Of a stretch of 64,000 nucleotides of DNA, positions 58,981 to 64,000 are shown one piece after another (within the stretch, counting starts at the first letter, position 1; each line of letters begins with the position of its first letter). This stretch comes from Bradyrhizobium sp. Ce-3 (GTDB taxonomy: Bacteria; Pseudomonadota; Alphaproteobacteria; Rhizobiales; Xanthobacteraceae): contig NZ_BQUV01000002.1 in NCBI RefSeq assembly GCF_022835695.1, positions 372,001 through 436,000 on the forward strand, given 5' to 3'. A program made the translations under genes and the position numbers. Under the pieces are notes generated by a model. That model had not been told where the DNA came from. It made no database searches and saw nothing but the letters and a program-made list of their open reading frames with translations.

Positions 58981-59438
58981 TGGAGGAGGCACCGGTCAAA
59001 TTCGAGCTCGTGGATATCAACGATATCCTGAAGACGCTCCCGCATCGCTTTCCGATGTTGCTGATCGACCGGGTGATCAAGATCCGCTCCGATTACAGCG
59101 GGATCGGCATCAAGAACGTCACCTTCAACGAGCCGCCGTTCCAGGGGCATTTCCCGGAACGTCCGGTTTATCCCGGCGTCATGATGATCGAGGCGATGGC
59201 GCAGACCGCCGGCGTGATCGGCATCAAGTCGGTCGAAGGCACCGCGAAGCCGCGCGCGGTGTACTTCCTCACCATCGACAAGTGCAAGTTCAGGAAGCCG
59301 GTGATGCCCGGCGACACCATCGAGTACCACATGCGCTCGCTCGGCCGCCGCAAGACGATGTGGTGGTTTCACGGCGATGCCAAGGTCAACGGCCAGGTCG
59401 TCGCCGAGGCCGATGTCGGCGCGATGCTGACGGACTAG
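58980..59438 (+). CDS. fabZ: 3-hydroxyacyl-[acyl-carrier-protein] dehydratase FabZ
   Basis: 152-residue hot-dog-fold dehydratase that supplies both fatty acids and the hydroxyacyl pool for lipid A. Active-site histidine in [22 protein letters not shown] and the catalytic glutamate in the same segment are present; [11 protein letters not shown] is at the N-terminal side. The ATG overlaps the lpxD stop. The antisense KTSC gene follows before lpxA. Confidence 0.96.
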   Translation: MEEAPVKFELVDINDILKTLPHRFPMLLIDRVIKIRSDYSGIGIKNVTFNEPPFQGHFPERPVYPGVMMIEAMAQTAGVIGIKSVEGTAKPRAVYFLTIDKCKFRKPVMPGDTIEYHMRSLGRRKTMWWFHGDAKVNGQVVAEADVGAMLTD

Positions 59439-59460
59439 GCTATTTTGCGCGGCGCCAACG

Positions 59461-59784
59461 TCACGCCGCGCGACAAGCGTAGCGGTCGTCCGCGCCCGCA
59501 ATCCGCAACACGCGATTGAGGAAGACGCCCATCGATGGTGCGATCATCAGCGCGTCGTAGGTCTCGGCCGGCACGCCGCAATAGCGCTGGTAGCTGCCTC
59601 TGACCGCGACCAGCAGCGTGCGCTCGCCTGTGCTGTAGCAGACCCGCTGCACGATCGTGCTGCGATTGATGTCGCGGCATTCGAAGGTCGAGAGATCGAC
59701 GGTCGTGCTGTTGCCGAGATCGACCGTCTCCGCGCCGATCGGCGCAGAGAACAGGCTGAGGATCAGCGCGGCGGCCCGGACCAT
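59461..59784 (-). CDS. KTSC-domain small exported protein
   Basis: 107-residue protein with a short signal peptide (MVRAAALILSLFSAPIGA) and a KTSC-like domain (INRSTIVQRVCYSTGERTLLVAVRGSYQRYCGVPAETYDALMIAPSMG). Four cysteines in the mature chain suggest disulfides. ATG 59784 puts the signal peptide at the N-terminus; an upstream start at 59820 in the same frame is possible. It is the only gene on the minus strand inside the rpsB-lpxB run and lies between fabZ and lpxA. Function unknown. Confidence 0.72.
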   Translation of the reverse strand: MVRAAALILSLFSAPIGAETVDLGNSTTVDLSTFECRDINRSTIVQRVCYSTGERTLLVAVRGSYQRYCGVPAETYDALMIAPSMGVFLNRVLRIAGADDRYACRAA

Positions 59785-59930
59785 GGACGTTTGCGACCTT
59801 CTCTTGCAACAGGCGGTCATGATACGTCACTGGACAGGGCAGGCAAAGTCGCGCTAACGACCGCCCAAATCGACAGCTTTGCGCCTTGATATAAGCTTGG
59901 CGCCATTAACGAATTCCGGATCGAAACGAC

Positions 59931-60725
59931 ATGAGCATGATCGACCCCACTGCGCGGATTGCCGATGGCGCTGTGATCGGGGCCGGCACCGAGATCGGTC
60001 CGTACTGCATCATCGGCCCCAATGTCGTGCTCGGCGAGAACTGCAAGCTGATCGCGCATGTCACGATCAGCGGGCATACCAGGATTGGTGCCGGCTGCGT
60101 CATCTCGCCGTTCGCGGCGCTCGGCGGGCCACCGCAGGATCTCAGCTATCGCGGCGAGCCGACCCGTCTCGAAGTCGGCGAAGCCTGCACGATCCGCGAG
60201 GGCGTGACGATGAACATCGGCACGGTCAAGGGCGGCGGGCTCACCCGCGTCGGCGATCGCGGCTTCTTCATGAACAACAGCCATGTCGGCCATGACTGCA
60301 TGGTCGGCAATGGCGTGATCTTCGCGACGTCGGCAACGCTGGGCGGCCACTGCGAGATCGGCGACTTCGTCTATATCGGCGGCCTGTCGGCGGTGCACCA
60401 GTTCACCCGCGTCGGCTCGCAGGTGATGATCGGCGGCGTCTGCGGCGTGCGCGGCGACATCATCCCGTTCGGGCTCGCCAACGGCCAGTACGCGGTGCTC
60501 GAAGGACTCAACATCATCGGCATGCGACGGCGCCAGTTCACCAAGGCGCGGCTGGCCGTGGTGCGCGCGTTCTATCAGAAGCTGTTCCACGGCCCCGGCA
60601 TCTTCGCCGAGCGGCTGGCTTCGGTGCAGCCGCTCGCGAGCGAGGATCCGGCGATTGCGGAGATCCTCACCTTCATCGAGGGCGGCAAGCTCCGGCCGCT
60701 CTGCCTTCCCGCCGATACCAACTGA
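59931..60725 (+). CDS. lpxA: Acyl-[acyl-carrier-protein]--UDP-N-acetylglucosamine O-acyltransferase
   Basis: 264-residue hexapeptide acyltransferase, first step of lipid A synthesis. Beta-helix repeats run from the N-terminus (IDPTARIADGAVIGAGTEIG), and the catalytic histidine lies in NNSHVGHDCMVGNG near residue 125. The C-terminal helical domain (GLNIIGMRRRQFTKARLAVVRAF) is typical. Start ATG 59931 follows ACGAC with weak ribosome-site features; the intergenic region to fabZ (fabZ ends at 59438) contains the antisense gene. Confidence 0.96.
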   Translation: MSMIDPTARIADGAVIGAGTEIGPYCIIGPNVVLGENCKLIAHVTISGHTRIGAGCVISPFAALGGPPQDLSYRGEPTRLEVGEACTIREGVTMNIGTVKGGGLTRVGDRGFFMNNSHVGHDCMVGNGVIFATSATLGGHCEIGDFVYIGGLSAVHQFTRVGSQVMIGGVCGVRGDIIPFGLANGQYAVLEGLNIIGMRRRQFTKARLAVVRAFYQKLFHGPGIFAERLASVQPLASEDPAIAEILTFIEGGKLRPLCLPADTN

Positions 60726-60732
60726 GCAGGGG

Positions 60733-61602
60733 ATGGCCGCCAGCATGACGTCAGCGGCTCCCTCGCTTTCCTCGCCGGTCGGCGTGATCGCCGGCGGCGG
60801 CGCCATGCCGTTTGCGGTCGCGGAATCGCTTGCCGCACGCGGCATCACGCCGGTGCTGTTCGCGCTGCGCGGCGCCTGCGATCCCGCGCGCCTGCAGCGC
60901 TTTCGTCACCGCTGGATCTCGGTCGGACAGCTCGGGCGGGCGACGCGGCTGTTTCGCGACGAAGGCTGCCGCGACCTGATCTTCATCGGCACCCTGGTGC
61001 GTCCGGCGCTGTCGGAGATCCGGCTCGACTGGGGTACGCTGCGCCTGCTCGGCCATGTGGTGCGCGCGTTTCGCGGCGGCGACGATCATCTGCTGTCGAG
61101 CGTCGGCCGCATCCTCGAACAGCAGGGATTCCGCATGGTCGGGATCAAGGATGTCGCACCCGATCTGCTGATGCCTGAGGGCGCAGTGACGCGCACGGCG
61201 CCGGACAGCGCAGCGCTCGCCGATATCGCGCGCGGACGCGGCGTGCTCGACGCGCTCGGGCCGTTCGATATCGGACAGGCGGCGGTGGTGATCGACGGCC
61301 ACGTCGTTGCGGTCGAGGATATCGAGGGCACCGACGGTTTGCTCGCGCGCGTCGCCCGGCTGCGCGCCGAGGGCCGGATTCGCGCCAAGGCCGGCCGCGG
61401 CGTGCTGGTGAAGGCGCCGAAGAGCAGACAGGACCTGCGCTTCGATCTGCCGACCATCGGGCCGCGGACGGTCGAGGGCGCGGCAGCGGCAGGCATCGCC
61501 GGGATCGCCGTCATCGCCGGCAACACGCTGGCCGCCGAGCCGCAGGCGTTGATCGAGGCCGCGGACGCCAAGGGGCTGTTCGTCATCGGGCTGGCCGGCT
61601 GA
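60733..61602 (+). CDS. lpxI: UDP-2,3-diacylglucosamine diphosphatase LpxI
   Basis: 289-residue LpxI (formerly DUF1009), the alphaproteobacterial alternative to LpxH for making lipid X from UDP-2,3-diacylglucosamine. N-terminal GVIAGGGAMPFAVAESLAARG is diagnostic, along with the C-terminal AAAGIAGIAVIAGNTLAAEPQAL. ATG 60733 with GCAGGGG just upstream. Overlaps the lpxB start (TGATG). Confidence 0.94.
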   Translation: MAASMTSAAPSLSSPVGVIAGGGAMPFAVAESLAARGITPVLFALRGACDPARLQRFRHRWISVGQLGRATRLFRDEGCRDLIFIGTLVRPALSEIRLDWGTLRLLGHVVRAFRGGDDHLLSSVGRILEQQGFRMVGIKDVAPDLLMPEGAVTRTAPDSAALADIARGRGVLDALGPFDIGQAAVVIDGHVVAVEDIEGTDGLLARVARLRAEGRIRAKAGRGVLVKAPKSRQDLRFDLPTIGPRTVEGAAAAGIAGIAVIAGNTLAAEPQALIEAADAKGLFVIGLAG

Positions 61603-62780
61603 TGCAGGCGCACGGTCAAAGCACGCCGCGCAAGATCGTCCTGATCGCGACCGAGGAATCCGGCGACCGTCTCGGCGCGGCGCTGATGAGGGTGCTGCGC
61701 CAGCGCCTCGGCGATGCCGTGCAATTTTCCGGCGTCGGCGGCCGGCAGATGACCGGCGAGGGCATCGTGCCGCTGTTTCCGATCGAGGAGCTCTCGATCA
61801 TGGGCTTCGCCGCCGTCGTCAAGCAATTGCCGAAGATCCTGCGATTGATCCGCCGTACCGCCGATGCCGTGCTCGCCGACGCGCCTGATATGCTCGTCAT
61901 CATCGACAGCCCCGACTTCACGCATCGCGTCGCCCGCCGCGTCCGCGCGCGCAATCCCAATATTCCGATCGTCGACTACGTGTCGCCGTCGGTCTGGGCC
62001 TGGCGGCCGGGCAGGGCGCGCGCGATGCGGAACTATGTCGACCATGTGCTCGCGCTGCTGCCGTTCGAGCCGGAGGAATATCGCAAGCTCGAGGGACCGC
62101 CGTGCAGCTATGTCGGCCATCCCCTGACCGAGCAGCTCTCCTCGCTGCGGCCGAACGACGAGGAGCAGAAGCGGCGCGATGCGCAGCCGCCGGTGCTGCT
62201 GGTCTTGCCGGGAAGCCGGCGCAGCGAGATCCGGCATCATCTGGCGCTGTTCGGCGCGGCGCTCGGCCGGCTCAACGCGCAGACGCCGTTCGAGCTCGTG
62301 CTGCCGACCATGCCGCATCTCGAGGCGATGGTGCGCGAAGGCGTGGCGTCGTGGCCCGTCGCACCGCGGCTCGCGATCGGCGAAGTCGAGAAGCGCGCCG
62401 CGTTCCGCGTGGCCCGCGCTGCGCTGGCAAAGTCGGGCACGGTGACGCTGGAGCTCGCGCTGTCGGGGATTCCGATGGTGACGGCCTATCGCGTCGGCGC
62501 CGCCGAAGCGTTCATCCTGCGCCGCGCGATCCGGGTGTCGTCGGTGATCCTCGCCAATCTCGTGATCGGAAGCGATATCATTCCCGAGTTCCTGCAGGAG
62601 AACTGTACGCCGGACAAGCTCGCGCCGGCGCTGGCCGAGATAATCGCGGACACGCCCGAGCGTCTACGGCAGCTCGTCGCGTTCGCGACGATGGACGGGA
62701 AGATGTCGACCGGCGACCAGCCGCCGAGCGTCCGCGCTGCCGATATCGTGCTCGCGGAAATGGATCGCCGTTCAACCTAG
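61602..62780 (+). CDS. lpxB: Lipid-A-disaccharide synthase
   Basis: 392-residue glycosyltransferase (family 19) that joins lipid X and UDP-diacylglucosamine. Visible segments are IATEESGDRLGAALMRVL, IDSPDFTHRVARRVRA, VSPSVWAWRPGRARAM and the sugar-nucleotide-binding KSGTVTLELALSGIPMV. Start ATG overlaps the lpxI stop. It ends the lipid A gene group; a 110-bp gap with the ArsR operator follows. Confidence 0.96.
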   Translation: MQAHGQSTPRKIVLIATEESGDRLGAALMRVLRQRLGDAVQFSGVGGRQMTGEGIVPLFPIEELSIMGFAAVVKQLPKILRLIRRTADAVLADAPDMLVIIDSPDFTHRVARRVRARNPNIPIVDYVSPSVWAWRPGRARAMRNYVDHVLALLPFEPEEYRKLEGPPCSYVGHPLTEQLSSLRPNDEEQKRRDAQPPVLLVLPGSRRSEIRHHLALFGAALGRLNAQTPFELVLPTMPHLEAMVREGVASWPVAPRLAIGEVEKRAAFRVARAALAKSGTVTLELALSGIPMVTAYRVGAAEAFILRRAIRVSSVILANLVIGSDIIPEFLQENCTPDKLAPALAEIIADTPERLRQLVAFATMDGKMSTGDQPPSVRAADIVLAEMDRRST

Positions 62781-62852
62781 CCGATCATGACCTCGTCAGC
62801 GGCGACACCCCATCGCAACGGTTCCGCTTGCCCGGAAGCGTTAGACTACGCT

Positions 62853-62874
62853 AATATTAGCAATAGCTAATATT
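62853..62874. promoter_or_regulatory. ArsR-type operator palindrome
   Basis: AATATTAGC and GCTAATATT (perfect 9-bp arms) separated by AATA. The sequence is AT-rich in a GC-rich genome and lies 17 bp before the SRPBCC start codon, in the gap after lpxB. It resembles the TTAG-N-CTAA core of ArsR-family operators. The gene two positions downstream is an ArsR regulator, so autoregulation of the pair is likely. Confidence 0.65.
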
Positions 62875-62890
62875 GAAGCGGAGCGTCGTC

Positions 62891-63550
62891 ATGAGGATCG
62901 ATCCAGTTGCCTATGTCGGAGCCGTGGTTCGCGAGGTCGCGGTCCGGGAACGCGACGGCAGACCGGCGCGGGCGGTGATCGCGACCCGCAGCTACGACAC
63001 CGACATCGACGATCTCTGGGACGCGCTGACCAGTCCGGAGCGCATTCCGCGCTGGTTCCTGCCGATCTCCGGCGACCTGACGCTGGGCGGCCGATACCAG
63101 TTTCAGGGCCAGGCGGGCGGCGAAATCACGACCTGTGAGCCGCCGCGCCGGCTTGCCGTGACCTGGGAGTCGATGGGCACGGTCAGCTGGGTCACCGTGA
63201 CGCTGGCCGAGAATGGCTCTGACGCCACGCGCCTGGAACTGGAACATCTCTCGCTGATCGAGGGCGAGTTCTGGGATCGCTACGGACCCGGCGCGGTCGG
63301 CGTCGGCTGGGACCTCGCGCTGCTCGGGCTCGCGCTCTATCTGGCCATGGCGCCCGGCGAGGCCTTCGACCGCGCCGCCGCGGCTGCGTGGCCGGCCACC
63401 GGCGACGGCAAGGACTTCATCCGCCGGGCCAGCGAGGGCTGGTGCAAGGCCTCGATCGCGGCGGGCACCGAGGAGGCCGCGGCGCGGAGGTCGGCGGCAA
63501 ATACCACGGCAGCCTATTGCGGCGAGCCGGAGCCGGGCAGCGGAGGCTAG
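62891..63550 (+). CDS. SRPBCC (AHSA1-like) family protein
   Basis: 219-residue protein with the START/SRPBCC fold: IATRSYDTDIDDLWDALTSPERIPRWFLPISGDLTLGGRYQF and LAVTWESMGTVSWVTVTL. The cavity binds hydrophobic ligands in relatives; no specific ligand can be assigned. AHSA1-like genes paired with an ArsR gene are common, the regulator acting on the operon. The C-terminal region beyond residue 160 is less conserved and ends with a glycine-rich tail. ATG 62891 is preferred over the TTG at 62873. The ArsR gene starts 5 nt after its stop. Confidence 0.85.
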   Translation: MRIDPVAYVGAVVREVAVRERDGRPARAVIATRSYDTDIDDLWDALTSPERIPRWFLPISGDLTLGGRYQFQGQAGGEITTCEPPRRLAVTWESMGTVSWVTVTLAENGSDATRLELEHLSLIEGEFWDRYGPGAVGVGWDLALLGLALYLAMAPGEAFDRAAAAAWPATGDGKDFIRRASEGWCKASIAAGTEEAAARRSAANTTAAYCGEPEPGSGG

Positions 63551-63555
63551 CGACC

Positions 63556-63891
63556 TTGCACGCCTTCGACATCCTCGGCGATCCCGTGCGCCGCCGCATC
63601 CTGGAGCTGCTGGCGACCGGCGAGCACAGCTCGGGCGACGTCGTCACCGTCGTGCAGCGGGAATTCGGCATCACCCAGTCGGCCGTCTCGCAGCAGCTGC
63701 GGATCTTGCGGGATGCCGGCTTCGCATCGGTGCGCGCCGACGGCACCCGCCGCATCTATGCCGTGGAGCCGGCGCGGCTGCGCGAGGTCGACGACTGGCT
63801 CGACCGCTTCAGGGCGTTCTGGCTGCCGCGGCTGGACGCGCTCGCGACCGAAGTCGCCCGCGGCAAACGAAAACGGCGCCATCAGACCTGA
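63556..63891 (+). CDS. ArsR-family transcriptional regulator
   Basis: 111-residue winged helix regulator of the SRPBCC-ArsR pair. It contains FDILGDPVRRRILELL, the helix-turn-helix segment FGITQSAVSQQLRILRDAGFASV and the beta-wing RADGTRRIYAVEP. No metal-binding cysteines of the classical ArsR (CVC) type are present, so it likely senses something other than arsenic. TTG at 63556 is chosen as start because GGAGG (63542-63546) lies 9 nt upstream and the fold starts right there. Its stop lies inside the terminator hairpin. Confidence 0.8.
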   Translation: MHAFDILGDPVRRRILELLATGEHSSGDVVTVVQREFGITQSAVSQQLRILRDAGFASVRADGTRRIYAVEPARLREVDDWLDRFRAFWLPRLDALATEVARGKRKRRHQT

Positions 63892-63901
63892 TGGCGCCGT
63901 T
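63872..63901. terminator. Terminator hairpin between arsR and gltA
   Basis: AACGGCGCCATCAG (63872-63885) is perfectly complementary to CTGATGGCGCCGTT (63888-63901), with a 2-nt centre. On the minus strand the stem is followed by TTTTCG, on the plus strand only by a short CCTG. It therefore serves gltA best, but it also overlaps the last codons of arsR. The two genes converge here. Confidence 0.75.
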
Positions 63902-63924
63902 CCTGATTGCGCGAGAAGCGCAGC

Positions 63925-64000
63925 TTACTTGCGCTTGTCGATCGCCATGTAGTCGCGGCGCGCGACGCCGGTGTAGAGCTGGCGCGGACGGCCGATCTTC
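63925..64000 (-). CDS. gltA: Citrate synthase, C-terminal fragment (cut by window edge)
   Basis: The final 24 codons and stop of a minus-strand gene whose translation reads KIGRPRQLYTGVARRDYMAIDKRK. This matches the conserved C-terminus of type II citrate synthase (IGRPRQLYTG ... RDYxxIDKR). Citrate synthase condenses acetyl-CoA with oxaloacetate in the TCA cycle. The rest of the gene lies to the right of the window. Confidence 0.85.
   Translation of the reverse strand, partial: KIGRPRQLYTGVARRDYMAIDKRK

Overview
The window is chromosomal DNA of a high-GC alphaproteobacterium, most likely a Bradyrhizobium or a close relative (Nitrobacteraceae). The evidence is the gene order (a 14-gene nuo operon followed by birA, rnj and a methylmalonyl-CoA epimerase gene; rpsB-tsf-pyrH-frr-uppS-cdsA-dxr-rseP-bamA-lpxD-fabZ-lpxA-lpxI-lpxB; then gltA), two DUF3551 proteins, an Omp25-like porin, GAAC/GTTC-N7 type LexA boxes, and interspersed palindromes I know from Bradyrhizobium and Rhodopseudomonas. 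No sequence search was run; all family calls come from reading the translations.

Layout. 1-660: a MarR regulator behind two tandem operator-like palindromes. 870-16051: complete nuoA-N (respiratory complex I), with two unknown small ORFs between nuoE and nuoF and between nuoF and nuoG. 16111-19315: birA, RNase J, methylmalonyl-CoA epimerase and a DUF1467 membrane protein. 19316-36919: a block of accessory genes sitting where, in other Rhizobiales, proS would be expected: mtnK, a glycine-rich autotransporter, interspersed repeats, an RbsABC-like sugar ABC transporter, a globin with an odd leader, and a seven-gene copper-acquisition operon resembling Bradyrhizobium pcuABCDE but with two extra periplasmic genes. 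36920-40300: proS, lolC, lolD. 40409-43033: small accessory genes (two DUF3551 proteins, an outer-membrane porin, a cysteine-rich GDCCVxC protein, a small membrane protein and a 32-residue membrane peptide with two LexA boxes in its promoter). 43224-46751: dnaE, the replicative polymerase. 46861-47388: a DUF2846 lipoprotein. 47631-62780: translation, isoprenoid, phospholipid and outer-membrane/lipid A genes in one direction, interrupted only by an antisense KTSC-domain gene. 62851-63891: an SRPBCC-ArsR pair with an ArsR-type operator. The right edge holds the 3' end of gltA.

How it fits together. Complex I and the copper operon both serve respiration: the pcu-type genes carry copper across the outer membrane, through the periplasm (PCuAC, YcnI-like and a thioredoxin-like protein) and probably across the inner membrane (CopC-CopD fusion), for terminal oxidase assembly. 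The rpsB-lpxB block links protein synthesis, undecaprenyl and isoprenoid precursor supply, phospholipid synthesis, outer-membrane protein insertion and lipid A synthesis. The most noteworthy item is the LexA-controlled 32-residue membrane peptide just upstream of dnaE, laid out like the SOS-induced division inhibitor SidA of Caulobacter. Next come the enlarged copper operon, the leader ORF and terminator in front of the globin gene, and the two unknown ORFs inside the nuo operon.
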